Shown: one piece after another, positions 16,379 to 25,322 of the stretch | Numbering within the stretch: the stretch's first letter is position 1 | Layout of the letters: every line of letters begins with the position of its first letter | Assembly: GCF_021271205.1 (NCBI RefSeq) | Contig: NZ_JAIWKS010000006.1 | Coordinates: forward strand, 434,001-498,000 | Source: Pseudomonas uvaldensis | Lineage (GTDB): Bacteria > Pseudomonadota > Gammaproteobacteria > Pseudomonadales > Pseudomonadaceae | Reading direction: 5' to 3' | DNA length: 64,000 bases | Notes under the pieces: generated by a model | Told to the model about the DNA's origin: nothing | Databases searched by the model: none | Seen by the model: only the letters and a program-made list of their open reading frames with translations | Program-made: the position numbers and the translations under genes

Positions 16379-18079
16379 TCAGAACAGAAAATACCGCTGC
16401 GCCATCGGCAGCACATCGGCCGGTTCACACCATAGCAGCACGCCGTCGGCCTTGACCTGATAGGTCTGCGGGTCGACGTCGATGGTCGGCAGGTAGTCGT
16501 TATGGATCAGGTCGGTCTTCTGCACGTCGCGGCAACCTTTGACCACGGCGATTTTCTTTTTCAAGCCCAGTTGTTCCGGCAGCCCCGCTTCGGCGGCGGC
16601 CTGGCTGATGAACGTCAGACTGGTGGCGTGGCGTGAACCGCCGAAGCTGGCGAACATCGGCCGGTAGTGCACCGGCTGCGGCGTCGGAATCGAGGCATTG
16701 GCGTCGCCCATCAGGCTGGCGGCAATCGCGCCACCCTTGAGGATCAGGGTCGGCTTGACGCCAAAAAACGCCGGGCGCCACAGCACCAGGTCGGCCCACT
16801 TGCCCACTTCGATGGAGCCTACTTCATGGCTGATGCCGTGGGTGATCGCCGGGTTGATGGTGTACTTGGCGATGTAGCGTTTGATGCGGAAATTGTCGTT
16901 GCCTTCGCCGTCACCGGGCAGGGCGCCGCGCTGTCTTTTCATTTTGTCGGCGGTCTGCCAGGTGCGGGTGATGACTTCGCCGACCCGGCCCATGGCCTGG
17001 CTGTCGGAGCTGATCATCGAAAACGCCCCGAGGTCGTGGAGGATGTCCTCGGCGGCGATGGTTTCGCGGCGGATGCGGCTTTCGGCGAACGCCACGTCTT
17101 CGGCAATGCTGGGATCCAGGTGGTGGCAGACCATCAACATGTCCAGGTGCTCGTCGATGGTGTTGCGGGTGAACGGGCGGGTCGGGTTGGTGGAGCTGGG
17201 CAGCACGTTGGCGAAGCCGCAGGCCTTGATGATATCCGGCGCGTGACCGCCGCCGGCGCCTTCGGTGTGGTAGGTATGGATGGTGCGGCCCTTGAATGCC
17301 CCCAGGGTGGTTTCCACGAAGCCGGATTCGTTGAGGGTGTCGGTATGGATCGCCACTTGCACATCGTACTGGTCGGCGACGCTCAGGCAGTTATCGATGG
17401 CCGCCGGGGTGGTGCCCCAGTCTTCGTGTAACTTCAGGCCAATGGCGCCGGCCTTGACGTGCTCGATCAACGGCTCTGGCAGGCTGGCATTGCCCTTGCC
17501 GGTGAGGCCGATGTTCATCGGGAAAGCATCGGCAGCCTGGAGCATGCGCGCCAGGTGCCAGGGACCCGAGGTACAGGTGGTGGCATTGGTCCCGGTGGCC
17601 GGGCCGGTGCCGCCGCCGATCATGGTAGTGACGCCGCTCATCAGCGCTTCTTCGATCTGCTGGGGGCAGATGAAATGGATGTGGGTGTCGATACCGCCGG
17701 CGGTGAGGATCATGCCTTCGCCGGCGATCACTTCGGTGCTGGCGCCGATGGCGATGGTCACGTGGGGCTGGATGTCCGGGTTGCCGGCCTTGCCGATGGC
17801 CGCGATGCGCCCGTCCTTGAGGCCGACATCAGCCTTGACGATGCCCCAATGGTCGATGATCAGTGCGTTGGTGATCAGGGTGTCGACGACTTCGGCGGCG
17901 AGCAACTGCCCCTGGCCCATGCCATCGCGAATCACCTTGCCGCCGCCGAACTTCACTTCTTCGCCATAGGTGGTGAAGTCCTTTTCCACTTCGATCCACA
18001 GCTCGGTGTCGGCCAGACGGACCTTGTCACCGACGGTGGGGCCGAACATATCGGCGTAGGCTTGTCTTGAGATCTTCAT
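16379..18079 (-). CDS. ureC: Urease alpha subunit UreC (catalytic)
   Basis: 566 residues, standard bacterial UreC length. All metal-site motifs are intact: GGIDTHIHFICPQQ (first two His), LKLHEDWGTT with the carbamylated Lys that bridges the nickel ions, VAIHTDTLNESGFVE, HTYHTEGAGGGHAPD, and the mobile flap MVCHHLDPSIAEDVAFAES with the catalytic His; SDSQAMGRVGE follows. UreC with UreA and UreB hydrolyses urea to ammonia and carbamate in the cytoplasm. It is separated from ureB by 194 bases holding REP units, so ureC may be partly uncoupled from the upstream transcript. Last gene of the leftward urea run. Confidence 0.98.
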   Translation of the reverse strand: MKISRQAYADMFGPTVGDKVRLADTELWIEVEKDFTTYGEEVKFGGGKVIRDGMGQGQLLAAEVVDTLITNALIIDHWGIVKADVGLKDGRIAAIGKAGNPDIQPHVTIAIGASTEVIAGEGMILTAGGIDTHIHFICPQQIEEALMSGVTTMIGGGTGPATGTNATTCTSGPWHLARMLQAADAFPMNIGLTGKGNASLPEPLIEHVKAGAIGLKLHEDWGTTPAAIDNCLSVADQYDVQVAIHTDTLNESGFVETTLGAFKGRTIHTYHTEGAGGGHAPDIIKACGFANVLPSSTNPTRPFTRNTIDEHLDMLMVCHHLDPSIAEDVAFAESRIRRETIAAEDILHDLGAFSMISSDSQAMGRVGEVITRTWQTADKMKRQRGALPGDGEGNDNFRIKRYIAKYTINPAITHGISHEVGSIEVGKWADLVLWRPAFFGVKPTLILKGGAIAASLMGDANASIPTPQPVHYRPMFASFGGSRHATSLTFISQAAAEAGLPEQLGLKKKIAVVKGCRDVQKTDLIHNDYLPTIDVDPQTYQVKADGVLLWCEPADVLPMAQRYFLF

Positions 18080-18121
18080 GTGCTTGCCTTGGAATTCAAT
18101 GTCAATTTGTGAAGCTAAATC

Positions 18122-18273
18122 TGTGGGAGCACAGCTTGCTGGCGATGAACGATGACGCGGCCTGACAAGAGAGGGCGTCTCTTGTATCGCGATGGCAGCA
18201 TCATTGCCCCAGGTCGAACCGCGCCAGCTTCATCGCGGGCAAGCCTTGCTCCCACAGGCCTTGCTCCTACAGG
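18122..18273. repeat. REP cluster directly after ureB
   Basis: TGTGGGAGCACAGCTTGCTG, a spacer, ATCGCGGGCAAGCCTTGCTC and a third partial unit. It fills the ureB-ureC gap and ends at the base before the ureB stop, so it lies within the operon and could affect relative ureB/ureC expression. Confidence 0.8.
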
Positions 18274-18579
18274 TTAAAGGTCACCCATCACCCGTCCGGC
18301 AAACCCAAACACCCGCCGCAACCCGGCCAGTTCGACCAGCTCGACTTCCCGGCTCTGGCCCGGTTCGAAGCGCACGGCTGTGCCAGCCGGGATGTTCAGG
18401 CGCATGCCGCGGCTGGCGGCGCGCTCGAAGGTGAGGGCGTCGTTGGTTTCGAAAAAGTGATAGTGCGAGCCGACCTGGATCGGCCGGTCGCCGCTGTTGG
18501 CAACGGTCAGTGTCAGGGTGCGGCGGCCAGCGTTCAGTTCGATGTCGCCGGGCTGGACCTGGTATTGGCCTGGAATCAT
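18274..18579 (-). CDS. ureB: Urease beta subunit UreB
   Basis: 101 residues, normal length for separate UreB. Start MIPGQYQVQPGDIELNAGR, then the family core RPIQVGSHYHFFETN and the C-terminal GFAGRVMGDL. Structural subunit of the (UreABC)3 complex. Its ATG overlaps the stop of the upstream acetyltransferase (ATGA), so translation of the two is probably coupled. Confidence 0.97.
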   Translation of the reverse strand: MIPGQYQVQPGDIELNAGRRTLTLTVANSGDRPIQVGSHYHFFETNDALTFERAASRGMRLNIPAGTAVRFEPGQSREVELVELAGLRRVFGFAGRVMGDL

Positions 18580-19109
18580 TGTGGTTGCCCCAAGAGCTTG
18601 TAATAGATAGCGGTCGGGGTGTACGTCCCGTCCGGGCTTTGGCAGTAGTCGGGCAGTTCACCGACGCGGGTGTAGCCCATGGCGCGGTAGAACGCCTCGG
18701 CGTCGGAGCCGGCCTGGGTGTCGAGGTACAGCAGGCCGCGCTTGTGCTGGCGCGCGCCGAGTTCCAGGGCGCTCAGCAGTTGCTGGCCCAGGCCACGGCG
18801 ACGGGCATCGCCGCGCACCAGCAGCTTTTGCACTTCGGCGCGGTTGAGGCCATTGGGTTTCTGGCACAGGGCGAGTTGGACACTGGCCTGCACTTGCTCA
18901 TCCTTGACCACCACCCACAGCAACAGGCTGCCCTGGTTGAGGCCGGCCTGTACCTCATCGAAATGGGCGCGGGCCTGGGTCGCATCCAGGTCAGCCATGA
19001 AGCCGACGCTGGCGCCGTTGCCCACGGCGTCGAGCAACAGATCGATCAGGCCCTGGCGATAATGCGCAAAGCTTTCAGCGTGGACTCGGCGCAACTGGGC
19101 GGCGTTCAT
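18576..19109 (-). CDS. GNAT-family N-acetyltransferase within the urease operon
   Basis: 177 residues. GNAT fold with the acetyl-CoA pyrophosphate loop RGDARRRGLGQQLL (Q/RxxGxG/A), preceded by VQKLLV and followed by YLDTQAGSDAEAFYRAMGYT, the usual GNAT C-terminal pattern. Substrate unknown. It lies between ureB (overlapping start/stop) and a second GNAT gene (6 bases apart), so all are one transcript. Its presence inside ure genes may be linked to nitrogen-compound detoxification, but this is conjecture. Confidence 0.88.
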   Translation of the reverse strand: MNAAQLRRVHAESFAHYRQGLIDLLLDAVGNGASVGFMADLDATQARAHFDEVQAGLNQGSLLLWVVVKDEQVQASVQLALCQKPNGLNRAEVQKLLVRGDARRRGLGQQLLSALELGARQHKRGLLYLDTQAGSDAEAFYRAMGYTRVGELPDYCQSPDGTYTPTAIYYKLLGQPQ

Positions 19110-19115
19110 CGGGGT

Positions 19116-19649
19116 TCACTCCTTGTCGACGGCAGGCGCGGGCGCCCCTGGGTTGAGCATCAACTGCATGAAGGTCAGGTCGAGCCAGCGACCGAACTTG
19201 GTGCCCACCTGGGGCATCTGCCCGGTGGTGACGAAACCGGTCCGCTCGTGCAGGCGAATCGAGGCCGTGTTGCCACTTTCGATGGCGGCCACCATGACAT
19301 GCTTGCCACAATCCCTGGCGCGCTCGATCAGCGTCGCCATCAACAAGGGTCCGAGGCCATTGCCTCGTTGGTCGCTGCGCACGTACACGGAGTGTTCGAC
19401 GGTGTGGCGAAAGCCATCGAAGGGGCGCCAGTCGCCGAATGAAGCGTAGCCGAGTGTGTTTTCATCGGTATCGACCACCACCAGCACCGGATAGCCCTGG
19501 GATTGTCGGGCGTCGAACCAGGCCTGGCGATTAGCCAGGTCCACCGCCTGTTCGTTCCAGATGGCGGTGGTATTGAGCACCGCATCGTTGTAGATGTCGC
19601 GGATGGCCGGCAGATCGGCGAGGCGGGCGTCACGGACGAAGTAAGTCAT
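19116..19649 (-). CDS. Phosphinothricin/methionine sulfoximine-type N-acetyltransferase
   Basis: 177 residues, GNAT family. Start MTYFVRDARLADLPAIRDIY, then the substrate-site patch YASFGDWRPFDGFRHTVEHS, the acetyl-CoA loop VRSDQRGNGLGPLLM, and NTASIRLHERTGF, all characteristic of the Pat/Bar/MddA subgroup that acetylates glutamine-synthetase inhibitors such as methionine sulfoximine and phosphinothricin. PAO1 PA4866 occupies the same place between ureA and ureB, which supports orthology. Nine bases after the ureA stop, so co-transcribed. Actual substrate here untested. Confidence 0.9.
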   Translation of the reverse strand: MTYFVRDARLADLPAIRDIYNDAVLNTTAIWNEQAVDLANRQAWFDARQSQGYPVLVVVDTDENTLGYASFGDWRPFDGFRHTVEHSVYVRSDQRGNGLGPLLMATLIERARDCGKHVMVAAIESGNTASIRLHERTGFVTTGQMPQVGTKFGRWLDLTFMQLMLNPGAPAPAVDKE

Positions 19650-19658
19650 GGCGTGCCC

Positions 19659-19961
19659 TCAGGCAATGGGCTGGTGGACGGTGACCAGTTTGGTGCCGTC
19701 GGGAAACGTCGCTTCGACCTGGATCTCCGGAATCATCTCCGGGATGCCTTCCATCACTTGCTCACGGGTCAGCAGTGTCGTGCCGTAATGCATCAGCTCG
19801 GCCACGGTCTGGCCGTCGCGGGCGCCTTCGAGCAAGGCTGCGGAAATGAAGGCCATGGCCTCCGGGTAATTGAGCTTCAGGCCACGGGCCAGCCGTCGTT
19901 CGGCAACGAGGCCGGCGGTGAAGATCAACAATTTGTCTTTTTCGCGTGGGGTCAGGTCCAT
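19659..19961 (-). CDS. ureA: Urease gamma subunit UreA
   Basis: 100 residues from the ATG at 19961 (MDLTPREKDKLLIFTAGLVA), the universal UreA start; an in-frame extension to 20183 crosses REP sequence and is rejected. Contains ARGLKLNYPEAMAFISAALL and LLTREQVMEGIPEMIPEIQ, invariant family patches. Structural subunit. Separated from ureD by 148 bases filled with a REP pair, and no strong ribosome-binding site is visible before the start. Confidence 0.97.
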   Translation of the reverse strand: MDLTPREKDKLLIFTAGLVAERRLARGLKLNYPEAMAFISAALLEGARDGQTVAELMHYGTTLLTREQVMEGIPEMIPEIQVEATFPDGTKLVTVHQPIA

Positions 19962-20009
19962 GTGCAATCCATCAAAGGCAGATAAACATTTCGGGCTATG
20001 TACGGTTTC

Positions 20010-20105
20010 TTGTGGGAGCGGGCTTGCCCGCGAAGACGATGTGTCAATCGAATTAAATAGTGAACGACGTGAGTCCGCATTCGCGAGCAAGCCCGCTCCC
20101 ACAAG
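20010..20105. repeat. REP pair between ureD and ureA
   Basis: CTTGTGGGAGCGGGCTTGCC and inverted TTCGCGAGCAAGCCCGCTCC with about 50 bases between them. It lies inside the urea operon. Confidence 0.85.
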
Positions 20106-20109
20106 GGAT

Positions 20110-20952
20110 TCATGTGCTCCAGATTCTTGGGGGCAACGCCTCCCTACCGAGTAAGGCCGGGCGCAGATGCCGCCACAGTTCAATCAGCCACCCCCGCGCC
20201 AGCAACGCCTCGCTCGCCAGACACCGTGCTACCAGCAGGCCAGGCAACTGCGTCAGGTCACCGCGCACGGGGTGCCCTAGAGAGCGACACTGTTCCAGCA
20301 ACTCGCTGCCAATTTCACCGGTTACAAGTAGCGTGGCGAATACCGGCTCACCGCCCAGTCCGATGGGGGAGTCGAGCAGGCCGTCGCCGCCGACAATGCG
20401 CTGGCGTTCGTGCCAGAGCAACTGTCCGTCGCGGCGAATGTCCAGCCGCGATTGGAAGTGCCCACGATCAAAGCGCTCGCCGCTGGCGGGGCGACCCAAG
20501 GCAACCATGTCCCAGTAGAACAAGCGCCCATCACCGTGCAGGTCGATGCTGGTGCTGAGTTCGGCCTGGGCCGCGCTGAACACGATGGTTTCCTGGGGCA
20601 GCCATTCCAGGGTCGCGCCGGGAGCTACGTTCAAGGTCAATTGCTGACAGGCAGGGCCGGCGGCGCGGTACCACTTGGCAGCGCCGGGACTGGTCAACTG
20701 CGCCCAGGCGCCAGGGCCTACGTTGGCGGAAATATCCAGGCGGTCACCGCCGGCGATCCCGCCCGGTGGATGGACAATGATGTGCTGGCAAACCTCGGGG
20801 CCTTCGGCGTACAAATGCTTCTGCACCCGCAACGGACCTTGGTGGCGGCGTTGTACCGGGCGCGTGCAATCGCCGAACCGGGCGTAGCCAAGTTCCAGCT
20901 CGGCGTGCCAGCTCGGCGTAAACAGGGGCGGCGAAGATAAAGGTAGATTCAT
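20110..20952 (-). CDS. ureD: Urease accessory protein UreD (UreH family)
   Basis: 280 residues. UreD family patches: HIIVHPPGGIAGGDRLDI, then TSPGAAKWYRAAG, VAPGATLEWLPQETIVF and LFYWDMVALGRPASGE. UreD is the scaffold that binds apo-urease first and through which nickel travels from UreG to UreC. It follows urtE by 30 bases on the same strand, physically joining the urea importer to the enzyme genes. Confidence 0.96.
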   Translation of the reverse strand: MNLPLSSPPLFTPSWHAELELGYARFGDCTRPVQRRHQGPLRVQKHLYAEGPEVCQHIIVHPPGGIAGGDRLDISANVGPGAWAQLTSPGAAKWYRAAGPACQQLTLNVAPGATLEWLPQETIVFSAAQAELSTSIDLHGDGRLFYWDMVALGRPASGERFDRGHFQSRLDIRRDGQLLWHERQRIVGGDGLLDSPIGLGGEPVFATLLVTGEIGSELLEQCRSLGHPVRGDLTQLPGLLVARCLASEALLARGWLIELWRHLRPALLGREALPPRIWST

Positions 20953-20982
20953 GATTTCTGATGATTATCGGGACGCTCAAGA

Positions 20983-21681
20983 CTAGATCGTAACCAGTCC
21001 GCGCACACCCTCGGCTTCCATATTTTCGCCACGTCCCTGTTGCACGATCTCGCCCCGGGACATCACCAGGTATTGATCGGCCAGCTCGGCGGCGAAATCG
21101 TAGAACTGCTCCACCAGCAAAATCGCCATGTCGCCCCGGGCTGCCAGTTTTTTGATGACGGCACCGATTTCCTTGATCACCGACGGCTGGATGCCTTCGG
21201 TGGGTTCGTCGAGGATCAGCAACCGTGGCCGGCTCGCCAGCGCCCGGCCAATCGCCAGTTGCTGTTGCTGGCCGCCGGACAGGTCACCGCCACGACGCTG
21301 TTTCATTTGCAGCAGCACCGGGAACAGCTCGTAGATGAACGCCGGCACTTCTTTGGCTTCGGAGCCGGGGAAGCGCGACAGGCCCATCAGCAGGTTTTCT
21401 TCCACCGTCAGCCGGCCGAAAATCTCCCGGCCCTGGGGCACGTAGGCGATGCCGGCGTGAACCCGCTGGTGGGGTTTGAAGGTGGTGATCGGCTTGCCCT
21501 CCCAGCTCACCGCACCTTCCCTGGCCGGCAACAGGCCCATCAGGCACTTGAGCAGGGTGGTCTTGCCCACGCCATTGCGCCCCAGCAGGCAAGTGACTTC
21601 ACCGATCTTCGCGTCGAACGACAGGCCCCGCAGGATGTGGCTGCCGCCGTAGTATTGGTGCAGCTTGTCGACTTGCAGCAT
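20983..21681 (-). CDS. urtE: Urea ABC transporter ATP-binding protein UrtE
   Basis: 232 residues from the ATG at 21681 (MLQVDKLHQYYGGSHILRGL); six in-frame upstream codons are less likely. LivF-type ATPase: Walker A GRNGVGKTTLL, signature LSGGQQQQLAIGRAL, Walker B LLILDEPTEG. With UrtD it powers urea uptake through UrtB/UrtC. It lies 34 bases after urtD and 30 before ureD in one leftward run. Confidence 0.96.
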   Translation of the reverse strand: MLQVDKLHQYYGGSHILRGLSFDAKIGEVTCLLGRNGVGKTTLLKCLMGLLPAREGAVSWEGKPITTFKPHQRVHAGIAYVPQGREIFGRLTVEENLLMGLSRFPGSEAKEVPAFIYELFPVLLQMKQRRGGDLSGGQQQQLAIGRALASRPRLLILDEPTEGIQPSVIKEIGAVIKKLAARGDMAILLVEQFYDFAAELADQYLVMSRGEIVQQGRGENMEAEGVRGLVTI

Positions 21682-21715
21682 CTTCCAGATTCTCCTCAAA
21701 CTCCTGTGGGAGCGA

Positions 21716-22585
21716 TCAGCGACCGAGGTACACCTCGATCACTCGCTCATCGGCCTGCACCTGCGCCAGTGACCCCTCGGCCAGCACGCTGCCCTGGTGC
21801 AGCACGGTAACGTGATCGGCAATCGCGCCGACAAAACCCATGTCGTGTTCCACCACCATCAGCGAATGCTTGCCCGCCAGGGACTTGAACAGCTCGGCGG
21901 TGAAGTCGGTCTCGGCGTCGGTCATGCCCGCCACGGGTTCGTCGAGCAGCAACAGTTGCGGGTCCTGGACCAGCAGCATGCCGATCTCCAGGAATTGCTT
22001 CTGCCCGTGGGACAACAACCCGGCGGTTCGATTGGCCGATGGGGTGAGGCGGATGGTTTCCAGCACTTCATTGATGCGGTCGTGTTGCTCGCCCGTCAGT
22101 TTCGCCCGCAGGCTGGCCCACACCGACTTGTCGGTTTTCAGCGCCAACTCCAGATTCTCGAACACACTCAGGGCTTCGAATACCGTGGGTTTTTGGAACT
22201 TGCGGCCGATGCCGGCCTGGGCGATCTGCACTTCGCTCATGGCGGTCAGGTCCAGGGTTTCGCCGAACCAGGCCTTGCCGTGACTGGGTCGGGTCTTGCC
22301 GGTGATCACGTCCATCAGCGTGGTCTTGCCCGCGCCGTTGGGGCCGATGATGCAGCGCAGTTCGCCGACGCCAATGTACAGGTTCAGATTGTTCAGGGCC
22401 TTGAAGCCATCGAAGCTGACGCTGATGTCTTCCAGGGTCAGGATGGTGCCGTGGCGGGTGTTCAGGCCTTCGCCGGCAGCCTGACCAAGGCCGATGGCGT
22501 CGCGGCTGCTGCCGGCGTCCTTGTTGGGTTCCGGCGGATAGAAAGCCGGTTCGAGCATGAACTGAGCCGTGGGTGTGATCCTCAT
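21716..22585 (-). CDS. urtD: Urea ABC transporter ATP-binding protein UrtD
   Basis: 289 residues. LivG-type ATPase: Walker A GPNGAGKTTLMDVITGKTRP, the variant signature LSHGQKQFLEIGMLL, Walker B LLLLDEPVAGM. It carries about 45 residues before the ATPase core (MRITPTAQFMLEPAFYPPE...), somewhat longer than typical; an internal start is possible, but the ATG at 22585 overlaps the urtC stop, which favours the long form. Confidence 0.96.
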   Translation of the reverse strand: MRITPTAQFMLEPAFYPPEPNKDAGSSRDAIGLGQAAGEGLNTRHGTILTLEDISVSFDGFKALNNLNLYIGVGELRCIIGPNGAGKTTLMDVITGKTRPSHGKAWFGETLDLTAMSEVQIAQAGIGRKFQKPTVFEALSVFENLELALKTDKSVWASLRAKLTGEQHDRINEVLETIRLTPSANRTAGLLSHGQKQFLEIGMLLVQDPQLLLLDEPVAGMTDAETDFTAELFKSLAGKHSLMVVEHDMGFVGAIADHVTVLHQGSVLAEGSLAQVQADERVIEVYLGR

Positions 22586-23661
22586 GATTCGCCCCTTTTC
22601 TTCAGCAATCCGATTACGCCCCTGGGCAGGTACAGCGTTACGACGATGAACAGCGCACCGAGGAAAAACAGCCAGTATTCAGGAAACGCCACGGTGAACC
22701 AGCTCTTCATGCCGTTCACCACCCCGGCGCCCAGCAGCGGGCCGATCAAGGTGCCGCGACCGCCAAGGGCCACCCACACGGCGGCTTCGATGGAGTTGGT
22801 CGGCGACATCTCACTGGGGTTGATGATGCCTACTTGCGGCACATACAGCGCGCCAGCCAGGCCACACAACACAGCGCTCAACACCCAGACGAACAGCTTG
22901 AACCCTCGCGGATCGTAGCCGCAGAACATCAGGCGGTTTTCCGCGTCGCGCAGGGCGGTCAGCACTCGGCCGAACTTGCTGCGGGCCAGGCGCCAGCCGA
23001 TGAACAGGCTGGCCGCCAACAACAGCACGGTCAGCAGGAACAGCACGGCGCGAGTACCTGGCTCGGTGATACCGAAGCCCAGGATCGTGCGGAAGTTGGT
23101 GAAGCCGTTGTTGCCGCCGAAGCCGGTTTCGTTGCGAAAAAACAGCAGCATCCCGGCGAAGGTCAGGGCCTGGGTCATGATTGAGAAATACACGCCCTTG
23201 ATCCGTGAACGAAAGGCGAAGAAGCCGAACACCAGCGCCAGCAAACCGGGGGCCAGCACCACCAGGCCCAGGGCCCAGAGGAAGCTGTCGGTGCCGGTCC
23301 AGTACCAGGGCAACTCGGTCCATGACAGAAAGGTCATGAATGCCGGCAATCCGTCGCCCGCGGCCTGGCGCATCAGGTACATGCCCATGGCGTAGCCGCC
23401 GAGGGCGAAGAACAGGCCATGACCCAGGGAAAGCAGACCGGCATAGCCCCAGACCAGGTCCAGCGCCAGGGCGACGATGGCGTAGCAGAGAATCTTGCCC
23501 ACCAGCGTCAGCGTGTAGGCCGAGACATGCAGGACGCTGTCTGGCGGCAGCAGCGACAGCAGCGGCAGGCTCAGCAGCAAGACCAGGATCAGCGCACCGA
23601 CGACGACGGTGACTTTGGGGCCGGCTTTTTGCGCGGCGGTGAGCATCAGGGGCTGGTTCAT
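22582..23661 (-). CDS. urtC: Urea ABC transporter permease UrtC
   Basis: 359 residues with about ten transmembrane helices, LivM family: VWGYAGLLSLGHGLFFALGG is the conserved branched-chain/urea permease motif, and QALTFAGMLLFFRNETGFGG follows. It pairs with UrtB in the inner membrane. Start and stop overlap its neighbours (one base with urtB, four with urtD), showing a tightly coupled operon. Confidence 0.95.
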   Translation of the reverse strand: MNQPLMLTAAQKAGPKVTVVVGALILVLLLSLPLLSLLPPDSVLHVSAYTLTLVGKILCYAIVALALDLVWGYAGLLSLGHGLFFALGGYAMGMYLMRQAAGDGLPAFMTFLSWTELPWYWTGTDSFLWALGLVVLAPGLLALVFGFFAFRSRIKGVYFSIMTQALTFAGMLLFFRNETGFGGNNGFTNFRTILGFGITEPGTRAVLFLLTVLLLAASLFIGWRLARSKFGRVLTALRDAENRLMFCGYDPRGFKLFVWVLSAVLCGLAGALYVPQVGIINPSEMSPTNSIEAAVWVALGGRGTLIGPLLGAGVVNGMKSWFTVAFPEYWLFFLGALFIVVTLYLPRGVIGLLKKRGES

Positions 23662-25163
23662 CAGTCGATTACCCGTCCTTTGAGGGCGAAGAGGCCTTGC
23701 GGACGCTTCTGGATGAACAGAATGATCAGCGCCAGGATCAGGATCTTGCCCAGCACCGCGCCGATCTGAGGTTCGAGGATTTTATTGGCGATGCCCAGGC
23801 CGAACGCGGCGGACACGCTACCGGCCAACTGACCGACGCCCCCCAGGACCACTACCAGGAACGAGTCGATGATGTAGCTCTGGCCCAGGTCCGGGCCGAC
23901 GTTGCCGATCTGACTCAGGGCCACGCCGCCGAGCCCGGCGATGCCCGAGCCGAGGCCGAAGGCGAGCATGTCCACGCGACCGGTGGGCACGCCGCAGCAG
24001 GCGGCCATGTTGCGGTTCTGGGTCACGGCGCGGACGTTCAGGCCCAGGCGGGTCTTGTTCAGCAACAGCCAGGTCAGCCCTACGACGAACAGCGCGAAGG
24101 CGATGATGACGATGCGGTTGTACGGCAGCACCAGGTTTGGCAACACCTGGATCCCGCCCGACAACCAGGCCGGGTTGGCGACTTCGACGTTCTGCGCACC
24201 GAACACCAGACGCACCAATTGGATCAGCATCAGACTGATGCCCCAGGTGGCGAGCAGGGTTTCCAGCGGACGCCCATAGAGGTGACGAATCACCGTGCGC
24301 TCCAGAGCCATGCCAATGGCGGCGGTGATGAAAAACGCCACCGGCAGGGCGATCAGCGGGTAAAACTCGATGACGTTCGGGGCGAAGCGCTGGAACAGCA
24401 TCTGCACGACATAAGCGCAGTAGGCGCCGAGCATCAGCATCTCGCCGTGAGCCATGTTGATCACCCCCAGCAAGCCGAAGGTGATCGCCAGGCCCAACGC
24501 CGCCAACAGCAGGATCGAACCCAGGGACATGCCACTGAAGGCTTGACCCAGCAGTTCGCCCACCAGGAGCTTGCGCTTGACCTGGCTGAGGCTGGTTTCG
24601 GCGGCGGTGCGTACGCCGGCATCGGTTTCGACGCCGGGTTCGAGCAGGCCTTCGAGGCGGGTACGAGCCAGCGGGTCGCCGGTTTCACCCAGCAGCCGGA
24701 CGGCGTTCAGGCGCACGCTCGGGTTGGTATCCACCAGTTGCAGATTCGCCAGGGCCAGGCTCAGGGCGGCGTGCACATCTTCGTCCTGTTCACCGGCCAG
24801 TTGCCGGTCGAGGAAAGCCAGCTGTGCCGGACGGGCGCTTTTCTGCAACTGCTGCGCGGCGCCCAGGCGTACACGGGCATCGGCAGCCAGCAATTGATGG
24901 CTGGCCAGGGCGGTTTCGATCAGCCCTCGCAAGCGGTTGTTCAGGCGCAGGGTCTTGGGTTGGCCGTCGACGGTCAACTGGCCTTGTTGCAAGGCATTGA
25001 CCAGCTCGACGCGCTCAGGCTCGGGCTGCGCCGCCCAGGTTTCCAGTAGTCTGGCCTGCTGGGTCGGGTTGGCGGCGACGAAATCCTCGGCGTCGCCGGC
25101 ATAGGCGACCGCGGGTAATAGCAGCACCAGGGCGAGGATGATGCGGTACAGGGCAGTGGGCAT
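23661..25163 (-). CDS. urtB: Urea ABC transporter permease UrtB, with long periplasmic N-terminal domain
   Basis: 500 residues. A signal-like N-terminus (IILALVLLLPAVAYA) is followed by about 170 soluble residues with HEAT-like helical repeats (LALANLQLVDTNPSVRLNAV, RLLGETGDPLARTRLEGLL), then the LivH-type permease core from about residue 215 (GLAITFGLLGVINMAHGEML). This N-terminal extension is usual for UrtB of proteobacteria. Membrane partner of UrtC. Confidence 0.95.
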   Translation of the reverse strand: MPTALYRIILALVLLLPAVAYAGDAEDFVAANPTQQARLLETWAAQPEPERVELVNALQQGQLTVDGQPKTLRLNNRLRGLIETALASHQLLAADARVRLGAAQQLQKSARPAQLAFLDRQLAGEQDEDVHAALSLALANLQLVDTNPSVRLNAVRLLGETGDPLARTRLEGLLEPGVETDAGVRTAAETSLSQVKRKLLVGELLGQAFSGMSLGSILLLAALGLAITFGLLGVINMAHGEMLMLGAYCAYVVQMLFQRFAPNVIEFYPLIALPVAFFITAAIGMALERTVIRHLYGRPLETLLATWGISLMLIQLVRLVFGAQNVEVANPAWLSGGIQVLPNLVLPYNRIVIIAFALFVVGLTWLLLNKTRLGLNVRAVTQNRNMAACCGVPTGRVDMLAFGLGSGIAGLGGVALSQIGNVGPDLGQSYIIDSFLVVVLGGVGQLAGSVSAAFGLGIANKILEPQIGAVLGKILILALIILFIQKRPQGLFALKGRVID

Positions 25164-25189
25164 ATGTCAGGCCTTGCGCAGGGCTTTTT

Positions 25190-25280
25190 TGTGGGAGTGG
25201 GCTTGCTCGCGATGCGGTGTGTCAGGCGACTCAAATGTTGAACATGAGTCCGCATTCGCGAGCAAGCCCGCCCCCACAAG
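25190..25280. repeat. REP pair between urtA and urtB
   Basis: TGTGGGAGTGGGCTTGCTCG and inverted ATTCGCGAGCAAGCCCGCCC with about 50 bases between them, in the 159-bp urtA-urtB gap. REP units after a binding-protein gene often stabilise the upstream message, which would fit the higher need for UrtA. Confidence 0.85.
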
Positions 25281-25322
25281 GATTGTGTGTCGGCCCGGGG
25301 ATTGGGGCCAACACCCATGGGC

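Noticed and set aside
23697..25049. 450-codon open frame antisense to urtB
   Set aside because: Composition rich in Gln/His/Gly as expected of a shadow of a GC-rich membrane-protein gene.
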